DNA from: Bradyrhizobium sp. SRS-191
Lineage (GTDB): Bacteria > Pseudomonadota > Alphaproteobacteria > Rhizobiales > Xanthobacteraceae
Reading direction: 5' to 3'
Length of the DNA: 64,000 bases
Assembly: GCF_024586915.1 (NCBI RefSeq)
Contig: NZ_JANBVS010000005.1
Location: 337,129 to 401,128, forward strand
The notes beneath the pieces were generated by a model. It did no database searches. It saw only the letters and a list, made by a program, of their open reading frames with translations, and was not told the DNA's origin. Shown here piece after piece: positions 56,138 to 63,993 of this stretch. How positions within the stretch are numbered: the stretch's first letter is position 1; each line of letters begins with the position of its first letter. A program made the translations under genes and the position numbers.

Positions 56138-57880
56138 TCAGGCGCTGGCGCGGATGCGCTGCTTGTCGTAGAGGTCCTTCTCGTCGTCCGCGATCGGCAC
56201 GACATAGGGCTGCACCTCCCGCTTCTCGCTGGTCATCCTGCCGTCCTGCTTGCTCAGCAGCGTGTGGCAGAACCAGTTCTCGTTGTCCTTCTCCGGGAAA
56301 TCCGTGCGCCAATGGTAAAGGCCCCAGCGGCTCTCCTCGCGGAACAGCGAGGCGTGGGCGGCCATGTCGGCGCAATCCATGATCGACTGCACCTCGAGCG
56401 CGCGCAGCAACTCATGCGCGTTGCGCGCGATCATGCGCTCCTGCATGTCCTCGCGAACCTCGGCGAGGCGGCGCATGCCGAGCTCGTATTTGCGCGTCAC
56501 CTTCGGCGGCTGCAGGTAGTCGTTGACCAGCCTGCGCGTCTTGTACTCGATCTGGTTCGGCGGAATGCCGTCCTCGCGCTTGGTCGGCGCCATCACGCGC
56601 TCGCGCTCCATCGCGATCTCTCCGGCGTCGATCTCGCCGAAATCATGATTGTCCGCGAACTCCATCGCGTCGAGCCCGGCGAACGAGCCGTTGGTGAAGG
56701 CGCCGAGCATGTAGTTGTGCGGCACGCTGGCCATGTCGCCGGCCGCATAGAGCCCGGGAACGGTGGTGCGGGCGTTGTCGTCCACGAACACGCCCGACGC
56801 GCTGTGGCCGGAGCAGAAGCCGATCTCGGAAATGTGCATCTCGATCGACTCCTTGCGGTAGTCGACGCCGCGCCCCTCCTGGAACAGCCCCCGCGTGGGG
56901 CGCTCGACCTTGTGCAGGGTGTGCTCGATCTCCTCGATGGTCTTGTCGTGCAGATGCTTGAGCTGCAGGAACACCGGCCCCTTGCCCGACAGCAGCTCGT
57001 TGTAGAACTCGAGCATCATCTGGCCCGACCAGTAGTCGCATTCGATGAAGCGACGATCCTCGTTGTTGGCAGTGTAGGCGCCGAACGGACCGGCGACATA
57101 GGCGCAGGCCGGGCCGTTGTAGTCCTTGATCAGCGGGTTGATCTGGAAGCATTCGAGATTGGCCAGCGCCGCGCCCGCATGATAGGCCATGGCGTAGCCG
57201 TCGCCGGAATTGGCGGCATTCTCGTAGGTGCCGAACATGTAGCCGGACGTGGGCAGGCCGAGCCGCCCGGCCGCGCCCATGCACAGGATCACGGCCTTGG
57301 CCTTGATCACCAGGATCTCGGCGGTGCGGGTGTTAACGCTGACCGCCCCGGCGATACGGCCGTCGCTCGATTTGAGCAGCCGCGTCGCCATGTAGCGGTT
57401 CGAGATCAGGATGCGCGCGCGGCGCAGCTGGCGATACAGCGCCTTCTTGACCGTCTCGCCGTTCGGCATCGGCAGCACATAGGTGCCGATATGGTGCACC
57501 TTCTTGACGGCGTAGTCGCCGTTCTCGTTCTTGAGGAAGCGGATGCCGAAGCTGTCGAGCTCCTCGATAATTCCGTAGCAGCTCTGGGCGTATTTATAGA
57601 CCGCCTTCTGGTCGACGATGCCGTCATTGGCGATCGTGATCTCCTTGGTGTACTGCTCCGGCGTGGCGTAGCCGGGGATGACGGCGTTGTTCAGGCCGTC
57701 CATGCCCATCGAGATCGCGCCGGAGCGCTTGACGTTGGCCTTCTCGAGCAGAACGACGTTGGCCTTCGGATTCTTCATCTTGGCTTTCAGGGCGGCCATC
57801 GGACCTGCCGTGCCGCCGCCGATCACCAGCACGTCGCAGGACACCTCCGAGAGGCCGTCGACGATTTCATCCATTGCCAT
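56138..57880 (-). CDS. AprA-like FAD flavoprotein (fumarate reductase/succinate dehydrogenase family)
   Basis: 580 residues from ATG 57880 (CAGGAG seven bases upstream). FAD-binding CDVLVIGGGTAGPMAALKAK with VVLLEKANVKRSG; ANSGDGYAMAYHAGAALANLE and FCSGHSASGVFVDDNARTTVPGLYAAGDMASVPHN are further FAD contacts. C-terminal helical domain has EESRWGLYHWRTDFPEKDNENWF. Overall it follows AprA (adenylylsulfate reductase alpha) more than succinate dehydrogenase and pairs with an AprB-like ferredoxin. No sulfate-reduction genes are near, so a different oxidised substrate is expected. The promoter carries the shared 12-bp motif. Confidence 0.88.
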   Translation of the reverse strand: MAMDEIVDGLSEVSCDVLVIGGGTAGPMAALKAKMKNPKANVVLLEKANVKRSGAISMGMDGLNNAVIPGYATPEQYTKEITIANDGIVDQKAVYKYAQSCYGIIEELDSFGIRFLKNENGDYAVKKVHHIGTYVLPMPNGETVKKALYRQLRRARILISNRYMATRLLKSSDGRIAGAVSVNTRTAEILVIKAKAVILCMGAAGRLGLPTSGYMFGTYENAANSGDGYAMAYHAGAALANLECFQINPLIKDYNGPACAYVAGPFGAYTANNEDRRFIECDYWSGQMMLEFYNELLSGKGPVFLQLKHLHDKTIEEIEHTLHKVERPTRGLFQEGRGVDYRKESIEMHISEIGFCSGHSASGVFVDDNARTTVPGLYAAGDMASVPHNYMLGAFTNGSFAGLDAMEFADNHDFGEIDAGEIAMERERVMAPTKREDGIPPNQIEYKTRRLVNDYLQPPKVTRKYELGMRRLAEVREDMQERMIARNAHELLRALEVQSIMDCADMAAHASLFREESRWGLYHWRTDFPEKDNENWFCHTLLSKQDGRMTSEKREVQPYVVPIADDEKDLYDKQRIRASA

Positions 57881-57949
57881 TCTAAGCTCCTGCTTGGCCG
57901 GGAACACACCGGTCCGGGTCAGAGTTGTTCAGCGGGACGGCCGGCGATA

Positions 57950-57961
57950 GCAATTAGTTGT
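57950..57961 (+). promoter_or_regulatory. Shared 12-bp motif, site 1
   Basis: GCAATTAGTTGT, 70 bases upstream of the flavoprotein start. Core ATTAGTTG is common to all four sites in the cluster. Candidate operator of the linked Crp/Fnr regulator. Confidence 0.6.
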
Positions 57962-57991
57962 CGCCGGAGCGCATTTCTTCGCGGCCGGCGG

Positions 57992-58765
57992 TCAGCGCTC
58001 GACGAAGGCCTTCTCGACGACGAAATGACCGGGCGTGCTGTGATTGCCTTCGGTGAAGCCGCGCGTTTCCAGCATGGTCTGCAGCTCGGCCAGCATCCCA
58101 GGGCTGCCGCACAGCATCACCCGATCGGTCTCGCGGTCGAGATCGGGCCCAGCGATATCGGCGAACATCTGCCCCGATGCGATGAGGTCGGTGATGCGGC
58201 CGCGGTTCCGGAACGGCTCGCGAGTGACGGTGGGATAATAAAGCAGCCGGTCCCGGACCAGCGGGCCGAAGAACTCGTGACCGCGCAGCTCGTCGACGAG
58301 CTGCTCGCCATAGGCGAGCTCGGAGACCTGCCGGCACCCATGCGTCAGCACGACGGTGTCATAGGTCTCGTAGATCTCGGGGTCCTTGATCAGGCTGGCG
58401 AACGGCGCGAGCCCGGTCCCGGTCGACAACAGCAGCAGCCGCCGCCCCGGAATCAGGTTGCCGGCGATCAGCGTTCCCGTCGCCTTGCGTCCGACCAGGA
58501 TGCTGTCGCCTTCCCTGATCTTCTGCAGCCGGGACGTCAGCGGGCCGTCGGCAACCTTGATGCTGAAGAATTCCAGCGCCTCCTCGTGATTGGCGCTCGC
58601 CATGCTGTAGGCGCGCACCAGCGGCCGGCCGTCGACCTCGAGTCCGATCATCGCGAACTGGCCGTTCTGGAAGCGGAAGCCCGGATCTCGTGTGGCGGTG
58701 AAGCTGAACAGCGTCTCGGTCCAGTGCCGGACCGACAACACCGTCGCGGTCTGAAAAGCGCTCAT
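57992..58765 (-). CDS. fpr: Ferredoxin-NADP reductase
   Basis: 257 residues from ATG 58765 (GAGGAGACG upstream). FAD site RAYSMASANHEE, pyrophosphate loop LTSRLQKIREGD, NADP site LLSTGTGLAPFASLI and LCGSPGM, with the family-typical C-terminus VVEKAFVER. Moves electrons between NADPH and ferredoxin. It is in the same direction as the flavoprotein/ferredoxin/HEAT operon but separated by a 111-base gap with motif site 1; its own promoter region holds sites 2 and 3. Probably supplies reduced ferredoxin to the AprA-like enzyme. Confidence 0.92.
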   Translation of the reverse strand: MSAFQTATVLSVRHWTETLFSFTATRDPGFRFQNGQFAMIGLEVDGRPLVRAYSMASANHEEALEFFSIKVADGPLTSRLQKIREGDSILVGRKATGTLIAGNLIPGRRLLLLSTGTGLAPFASLIKDPEIYETYDTVVLTHGCRQVSELAYGEQLVDELRGHEFFGPLVRDRLLYYPTVTREPFRNRGRITDLIASGQMFADIAGPDLDRETDRVMLCGSPGMLAELQTMLETRGFTEGNHSTPGHFVVEKAFVER

Positions 58766-58860
58766 CTCGTCTCCTCGCGGCGTCTGGCGCCATGCGTCGG
58801 TTGATGACGACGATGTCGCGGAAACGAGCCGATACGGCAATTTCGAAAGCACCGCGCCGG

Positions 58861-58872
58861 TCGATTAGTTGC
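58861..58872 (+). promoter_or_regulatory. Shared 12-bp motif, site 2
   Basis: TCGATTAGTTGC, 96 bases upstream of the reductase start. Identical to site 4 read on the other strand. Confidence 0.6.
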
Positions 58873-58940
58873 AAAGTTTGCCCGTGGGACGTTTCAAAGC
58901 GCGCCGATGAGGACGAGGAATAGAGATTCGGCTGCCGCTG

Positions 58941-58952
58941 GCAATTAGTTGC
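58941..58952 (+). promoter_or_regulatory. Shared 12-bp motif, site 3
   Basis: GCAATTAGTTGC, an inverted repeat (GCAA-N4-TTGC), 63 bases before the DUF971 gene. The two sites of this divergent gap probably serve one promoter each. Confidence 0.6.
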
Positions 58953-59014
58953 TGGGTGCCCCCGCGCCGCAAGCTTAAGCTGACCCGAAGGTCTCGGCAC
59001 AACCAGGAGACAAC

Positions 59015-59305
59015 ATGGCCGTATCGGACGTCGCGGAGTGCGAGGTCAGCTCCGATCTGACATCCTTGCTGCTGCGGGAGGCGAGCCGGCCGCCCGCCGT
59101 GCTGTCGGCCGAACGGCTGCGCCTGTCCTGCATGTGCGCACATTGCCGGCGCGCGCGCTTCGACGGCCGCTTCCCGGCGCAATTTCCAGCCATCGGCATC
59201 GTCGGCATCGGAGACCTTGGTTACGGACTGAACATCGCGTTCTCCGACGGCCACAATCGCGGCATCTATCCGAAATCATACCTCTGGGAACTTGCCGCAA
59301 GCTGA
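59015..59305 (+). CDS. DUF971-domain protein
   Basis: 96 residues, start ATG 59015 with CAGGAGACAAC upstream. VLSAERLRLSCMCAHCRRARF and IVGIGDLGYGLNIAFSDGHNRGIYPKSYLWEL match the DUF971 (gamma-butyrobetaine-hydroxylase-like N-terminal) domain, with a CMCAHC cysteine group that may bind metal. Relatives are found as stand-alone proteins beside Fe-S or redox genes. It lies first in the plus-strand half of the cluster, 75 bases before the Crp/Fnr gene. Confidence 0.82.
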   Translation: MAVSDVAECEVSSDLTSLLLREASRPPAVLSAERLRLSCMCAHCRRARFDGRFPAQFPAIGIVGIGDLGYGLNIAFSDGHNRGIYPKSYLWELAAS

Positions 59306-59380
59306 GCCCGGGCCGCCCCGTGCAGGATGGCACGAACATTGCTCCGCCCCTGATCAACGTGATCAATGCGGAGGCAAGAC

Positions 59381-60160
59381 ATGTTGCTGCAGGCGGCCAA
59401 ACCGGAAGCCGTGCCCTCGCCCCTGACATCCGCACGCGCCGTGACCAGTTCATCGCTCCTGCTCAGCGAAAGCCAGCAATCCATCGGCGGGCCGCCGTCG
59501 CTGATCGACAGGCTCAGCCTGCGTGAGCGTGAGCAGGTGCTCAAGCAGGGGCGCCGCAAGGTTTTGAACCGCGGCCAGACACTGTTCAGCCAGGGCGCCA
59601 AGCACGACGGCATCTTCCTGATCGAAAGCGGCCGCATCCGGGTGTTCTACACCTCGCCACAGGGACGCGAGATCACGCTGGCCTATTGGCATGTCGGCAA
59701 TTTCGTCGGCGGCCCGGAAGTGTTCGACACCGGCGTGCATCAATGGTCGGGCGTCGCGGCCAGCAACGCCAGCGTCATTCAGCTTCCAGGCAAGGAGCTG
59801 CGCGCGCTGGTCGCTGACATCCCCAACCTCGCGATCGGGCTGATCGAAGGCCTGAGCTTCAAGGGCAAGTGCTACTCCGCGCTGGCGCAGATGCTGGGCA
59901 CGCGCTCCATCACCGAGCGGCTCGCGCATCTCCTGCTGCATCTGGTCGACCTCTACGGCGTCGATGATCCGGACGGCAAGGTCATCGCGGCAGCCTTCAC
60001 CCACGCCGACATCGCCCACATGGTCGGCGCCACGCGGCAGTGGGTGACGATCAGTCTGAAACGGATGCAGGAGAAGAACATCGTCCGAACGAAGCGCTCA
60101 CAGATCGTGGTCTGCCGCCCCGATATCCTGGACGAGATGCGCGGCCAGGCCGCCGACTAG
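59381..60160 (+). CDS. Crp/Fnr-family transcriptional regulator of the redox cluster
   Basis: 259 residues from ATG 59381 (GGAGG upstream; the ATG at 59366 has no such site). Cyclic-nucleotide-binding-like domain at about 60-165: RGQTLFSQGAKHDGIFLIESGRIRVFYTSPQGREITLAYWHVGNFVGG. Long dimer helix, then winged helix FTHADIAHMVGATRQWVTISLKRMQEKNIVR. The recognition helix GATRQWVTISLKRM is Crp-like in position but not in sequence. It lacks the N-terminal Fe-S cysteines of Fnr. It lies inside the set of motif-bearing genes, so it is the likely regulator of all four promoters. Confidence 0.9.
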   Translation: MLLQAAKPEAVPSPLTSARAVTSSSLLLSESQQSIGGPPSLIDRLSLREREQVLKQGRRKVLNRGQTLFSQGAKHDGIFLIESGRIRVFYTSPQGREITLAYWHVGNFVGGPEVFDTGVHQWSGVAASNASVIQLPGKELRALVADIPNLAIGLIEGLSFKGKCYSALAQMLGTRSITERLAHLLLHLVDLYGVDDPDGKVIAAAFTHADIAHMVGATRQWVTISLKRMQEKNIVRTKRSQIVVCRPDILDEMRGQAAD

Positions 60161-60228
60161 CCGGCCTGCTCATGCAAGCGGCTGTCAGGAGCAAAGTTGC
60201 CCAAGGAGTACGCAACCGGGATTTGACG

Positions 60229-60240
60229 GCAACTAATCGA
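60229..60240 (-). promoter_or_regulatory. Shared 12-bp motif, site 4
   Basis: Reads TCGATTAGTTGC on the minus strand, identical to site 2, 84 bases upstream of the ABC binding-protein start. Confidence 0.6.
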
Positions 60241-60323
60241 CCCCAAGCCGAAGTCCGGATTTGCGCTCGCGCACGCCGCCTTCATCATGGCGCCATCAGC
60301 CATCCAACCGAACGGGGATGAGA

Positions 60324-61739
60324 ATGGTCCGCCGCCTTGAAGCGCTCATATTGTCCGTCACCTGCCTGTCATTCATCGCAGCGCAGCCCGCCGCAGCAGA
60401 GACGGTCACGATCGGAATCGGCACCCAGGACACGACCACCAACACGGTGACCGCCGGCACCGTCGTGCGGCAGCTCAAGCTCCTGGAGAAGTATCTCCCT
60501 AGGGACGGCAAATACGCCAACATCAAGTTCGAGATCGAGTGGCAGAACTTCACGTCAGGCCCGCCGATCACCAACGGCATGATGGCGAACAAGCTGCAAT
60601 TCGGCATGATGGGCGACTACCCGCTGATCGTGAACGGCTTCACCTTCGAGACCAATCCCGAGAGCAAGAGCCGGCTCATTGCGGTCGCCGCCTACAGCCT
60701 GTCGGGCTCGGGCAACGGCATCGTCGTTCACAAGGACTCCCCCTACTACGAACTGTCGGACCTCAAGGGCAAGCTCGTCAGCGTGCCCTTCGGCTCGGCC
60801 GCGCATGGCATGGTCCTCAAGGCGCTGCAGGACGGCGGCTATCCCTCGGACTTCTTCCAGCTGGTGAGCCAGACCCCGGAGGTCGGCTCGACCAACCTGC
60901 AGGAAAGGAAAATCGACGCCCATGCCGACTTCGTGCCGTTCGCCGAGCTGCTGCCGTTCCGCGGCTTCGCTCGCAAGATCTATGACGGCGTCCAGACCAA
61001 CCTGCCGACCTTCCATGGCGTGGTCGTCCGTACCGACTTCGCGGAGAAATATCCGGAGGTCGTGATCGCGTACATCAAGGCGGTCGTCGCCGCCAACCAG
61101 TGGCTGCGCCAGGATCCGAAGGCGGCCGCCGAAAAGATCCAGGAATGGACCGGGATCAACAAGGAGGTCGTCTACATCTTCCTCGGCCCCGGCGGCAACA
61201 TGACCACCGATCCGACGATCAAGCCGGCGCTGGTCGATGCGGCCGCGACCGACGTCAAGGTGCTGCAAAGCCTCGGGCGCATGAAGGAGTTCGATCCGAA
61301 GAAGTGGGTCGACGACAGCTATATCCGCAAGGCCTATGCCGAGCTGAAGCTCGACTACGACAAGGAGCTCGCCAGCACCGCGAACTACGAGGTCTCCGGC
61401 GAAGACAAGTTCTGCAACAAGCCGATCACCGAGCCGCGCAAGGCCGGCGAGGTCTGGGTCGATGGCGAGGGCATCTCGGCCTTCAGCAGCGCGGCCTGCA
61501 CGCTCGGCGCCTATGCCGACTACAAGGCCAAGGGCAAGAAGATCAACGTCGCCTATGTCTTCGACACCGCCCGCGGCATCAAGCTGTTCGCCGACCTGGC
61601 CTTCTTCGCCGCAGCGAATGGCGAGATCGCGCCGTTCCTGCTGAAGAAGGATGCCGAAGCCTATGCCGCGAAGACCGGCGGCAAGGTGATGGGTCTCGAC
61701 GAGGCCGTGAAGCTCGCAGTGGCGGGAGGCAAGACTTGA
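60324..61739 (+). CDS. NitT/TauT-type ABC binding protein with NosL-like C-terminal domain
   Basis: 471 residues from ATG 60324 (CGGGGATGAGA upstream; ATG 60318 is too close). Signal peptide ends near AAQPAAAETV. Residues 25-350 are a nitrate/sulfonate/taurine-class periplasmic binding protein (TIGIGTQDTTTNTVTAG, GMMANKLQFGMMGDYPLI, KGKLVSVPFGSAAHGMVLKAL). Residues 363-471 resemble NosL, the copper-binding accessory protein of nitrous oxide reductase: FCNKPITEPRKAGEVWVDGE, FSSAACTLGAYADY, NVAYVFDTARGIK, PFLLKKDAEAYAAKTGGKV, MGLDEAV. The extra domain is not usual in this class. It overlaps the permease start by four bases. Confidence 0.85.
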   Translation: MVRRLEALILSVTCLSFIAAQPAAAETVTIGIGTQDTTTNTVTAGTVVRQLKLLEKYLPRDGKYANIKFEIEWQNFTSGPPITNGMMANKLQFGMMGDYPLIVNGFTFETNPESKSRLIAVAAYSLSGSGNGIVVHKDSPYYELSDLKGKLVSVPFGSAAHGMVLKALQDGGYPSDFFQLVSQTPEVGSTNLQERKIDAHADFVPFAELLPFRGFARKIYDGVQTNLPTFHGVVVRTDFAEKYPEVVIAYIKAVVAANQWLRQDPKAAAEKIQEWTGINKEVVYIFLGPGGNMTTDPTIKPALVDAAATDVKVLQSLGRMKEFDPKKWVDDSYIRKAYAELKLDYDKELASTANYEVSGEDKFCNKPITEPRKAGEVWVDGEGISAFSSAACTLGAYADYKAKGKKINVAYVFDTARGIKLFADLAFFAAANGEIAPFLLKKDAEAYAAKTGGKVMGLDEAVKLAVAGGKT

Positions 61740-62623
61740 GCAGCCCCGCTTTGATGACATCGCCCGAGCAGGCTGCGGCGCCCGCCGCGCCTGCCGCCGC
61801 CACGCCGCCGAGCCGGCCGGAGCTCTCCTCCCGCGCCGCGCGCTGGTTCCGGCTGAACCAGGACCGGCTGCGCGGCCTGCTGATCGGCACCGCGTCGCTG
61901 ATCCTGTTCCTGATCGCCTGGCACCTGCTGACGACCTACCGCGTCGTCTTCTTCGTGAAGTTCACCAACGTGCCGGCGCCGCTGGCGGTGTATGCGAGCT
62001 TCACCAAGGCGATCCATGATCCGAAGTTCCTGATGCACATCCTGCTCAGCTGTCGCCGGATCTTCATCGGGTTCTCGCTGGCCGCTCTGGTCGGCGTGCC
62101 GCTCGGCCTGATCATGGGCCGCTTCAAGCTGGTGCACGAGATCATCTTTCCGGTTGCGGAGGTGCTGCGCCCGATCCCCGCCATCGCCTGGGTCCCGATG
62201 GCGATCATGCTGTGGCCGACCAATGAGCAGAGCATCGTCTTCATCACTTTCCTCGGCTCGTTCTTCCCGATCCTGGTCAATACGCTGCACGGCATGACGC
62301 TGGTCGATCCCGTGCTCGTGCGCGCCGCCAAATGCCTCGGCGCGCGCGAGACCTCGATCTTTCGCGAGGTCTACTTCCCGGCATCGCTGCCGCACATCTT
62401 CACCGGCCTCACGGTCGGCATGGGCGTCGCATGGGTGTCGCTGATCGCGGCCGAGATGATCTCAGGACAGTTCGGCATCGGCTACTTCACCTGGGAGGCG
62501 TACTCGCTGGTCCAATATGCCGACATTGCGCTCGGCATGATCGCGATCGGCGTGCTCGGACTCGGCTCCAGCCTGGTGATCCGCGCCGCCGGTCAATTGG
62601 TGATGCCATGGAGGTCGCGATGA
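61736..62623 (+). CDS. NitT/TauT-type ABC transporter permease
   Basis: 295 residues from TTG 61736 (GGGAGG six bases upstream; TTGA overlap with the binding-protein stop). Six membrane segments. The EAA loop is visible as AAKCLGARETSIFREVYFPASLPHIFTGL, the contact to the ATPase. Relatives are SsuC/TauC/NrtB. The N-terminal 35 residues are alanine/proline-rich and cytoplasmic. Overlaps the ATPase gene by ATGA. Confidence 0.92.
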   Translation: MSSPALMTSPEQAAAPAAPAAATPPSRPELSSRAARWFRLNQDRLRGLLIGTASLILFLIAWHLLTTYRVVFFVKFTNVPAPLAVYASFTKAIHDPKFLMHILLSCRRIFIGFSLAALVGVPLGLIMGRFKLVHEIIFPVAEVLRPIPAIAWVPMAIMLWPTNEQSIVFITFLGSFFPILVNTLHGMTLVDPVLVRAAKCLGARETSIFREVYFPASLPHIFTGLTVGMGVAWVSLIAAEMISGQFGIGYFTWEAYSLVQYADIALGMIAIGVLGLGSSLVIRAAGQLVMPWRSR

Positions 62624-63492
62624 GCCAGATTGCCGCGGAGACGAGACAGGGCCATATCGACGTCCGTAACTTCGCCCTGAGCTATGAGACCATCGACGGC
62701 GCAGTCGAAGCCGTCACCGACACGCAGATCCATGTCGCCCCCGGCGAGTTCGTCTCGATCGTCGGCCCTTCGGGCTGCGGCAAATCGACCCTGCTCAATG
62801 CTGTCGCCGGCTTCCTCAAACCCACCAGCGGCGTCGTGACCGTCGACGGCCAGGCCGTCACCGGACCGAGCGCCGAGCGCGGCATGGTGTTTCAGCAGTA
62901 TTCGCTGTTTCCATGGAAGACCGTGCGCGAGAACGTCGAGTTCGGCTTGAAGATGCGCGGCATGCCCAAGTTCGAGCGAGCCCGCGCCGCACGCACCTTG
63001 CTCGGACTCGCCGGTCTCGAGGCGTTCGAGAACCACTATCCCGAACGTCTCTCCGGCGGGATGAAGCAGCGCGTCGGCATTGTGCGCGCGCTCGCGACCG
63101 GTCCCAAGGTGCTGTTGCTCGACGAGCCGTTCGGAGCGCTCGATGCCCAGACTCGCATCATCATGCAGCAGATCCTCACCAACATGTGGCAGCGGCTGAA
63201 GATCTCGGTGCTGTTCGTCACCCACGACATCGACGAGGCGATCTTCTTGTCGGACCGCGTCTACTGCATGACGGCGCGCCCCGGCTCGATCAAGGCCGAG
63301 ATCCAGATCCCGCTGGAGCGGCCGCGCCAGCAATCCATGATGATGTCGTCGGAGTTCCTGGCGTTGCGCCGTGGGCTGATGTCACTGATCCGCGAGGAGA
63401 GCCTGAAAGCGATGGGCGGCGAGATCACCGATCTCGGCATGCAGGGCCTGGGTATCGAGCTGCAGGGCCATTCGATCGCGGATATTCTTTAG
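62620..63492 (+). CDS. NitT/TauT-type ABC transporter ATPase
   Basis: 290 residues from ATG 62620 (GGAGGTCGCG upstream). Walker A VGPSGCGKSTLLNAVAG, Q-loop MVFQQYSLFPWKTV, signature LSGGMKQRVGIVRAL, Walker B VLLLDEPFGALDAQT, H-loop FVTHDIDEAIFLSDRV. SsuB/TauB/NrtD type. The C-terminal 40 residues (EITDLGMQGLGIELQGHSIADIL) extend past the ordinary domain. Last gene of the operon; a hairpin follows at 63533. Confidence 0.93.
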   Translation: MSQIAAETRQGHIDVRNFALSYETIDGAVEAVTDTQIHVAPGEFVSIVGPSGCGKSTLLNAVAGFLKPTSGVVTVDGQAVTGPSAERGMVFQQYSLFPWKTVRENVEFGLKMRGMPKFERARAARTLLGLAGLEAFENHYPERLSGGMKQRVGIVRALATGPKVLLLDEPFGALDAQTRIIMQQILTNMWQRLKISVLFVTHDIDEAIFLSDRVYCMTARPGSIKAEIQIPLERPRQQSMMMSSEFLALRRGLMSLIREESLKAMGGEITDLGMQGLGIELQGHSIADIL

Positions 63493-63993
63493 CCCCCGTC
63501 ATGCAACTTCGGATCGGACGCGCATGAAACAGCGACGCAGTCGCCGTGCTGCGTCGTGGCATCAACAGGGCTTGCGCCGGGAATGTCATTTCCGTAGCAA
63601 TCTCAAGCTGATTTGGCCTGTCCAGTCCTGCGCCGAAAAATAATCTTCTTTCGTATTTCCTGAATTTGTGATTGACTGCGGTCATCCCGGGCCCGCGAGA
63701 GGGACGCTTCGCGATCGTCACGAGACGTTGGGCACGGGATGCGGTGGCCGCAGGCGTGCTGCAGCGGGCTTTCCGAGCCCGCCGACGAACGGCAGTCTGC
63801 GGACGTGAAGACGCGTGGTCCTGGCGCCCCGAAGCTGGCGCCAAGTCTTTCGGGGATGATGATCCGGAAGGCGACGGTGACTAACAAGCCGGTACACCGA
63901 GGAGAGCGCGAGATAAGCGTGAAAACCATCGCGCGGGGAATGCCGGGTGGCGGATTCAATCGGTCGTCGCAACACTCGATGAGGAGGTTGCGA
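63493..63993. other. Intergenic region, probable degraded or dispersed repeat
   Basis: About 500 bases with no convincing gene. Short open frames on both strands encode arginine-rich, low-complexity peptides. The stretch from about 63680 resembles the GC-rich non-coding repeats seen in many copies in Bradyrhizobium genomes; this is from memory and not tested. Confidence 0.4.
63533..63556 (+). terminator. Hairpin after the ABC ATPase gene
   Basis: Perfect 8-bp stem CGACGCAG/CTGCGTCG with 8-base loop, 40 bases after the stop, no T run. Weak terminator candidate. Confidence 0.4.

Noticed and set aside
56264..58804. 846-residue plus-strand frame opposite the flavoprotein and reductase
   Set aside because: Antisense shadow: no domains, many His/Arg/Gly runs, and it spans two genes and their promoter gap.
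59381..60160. Oxygen-sensing Fnr with an Fe-S cluster
   Set aside because: The N-terminal cysteine cluster is absent; the few cysteines present are scattered.
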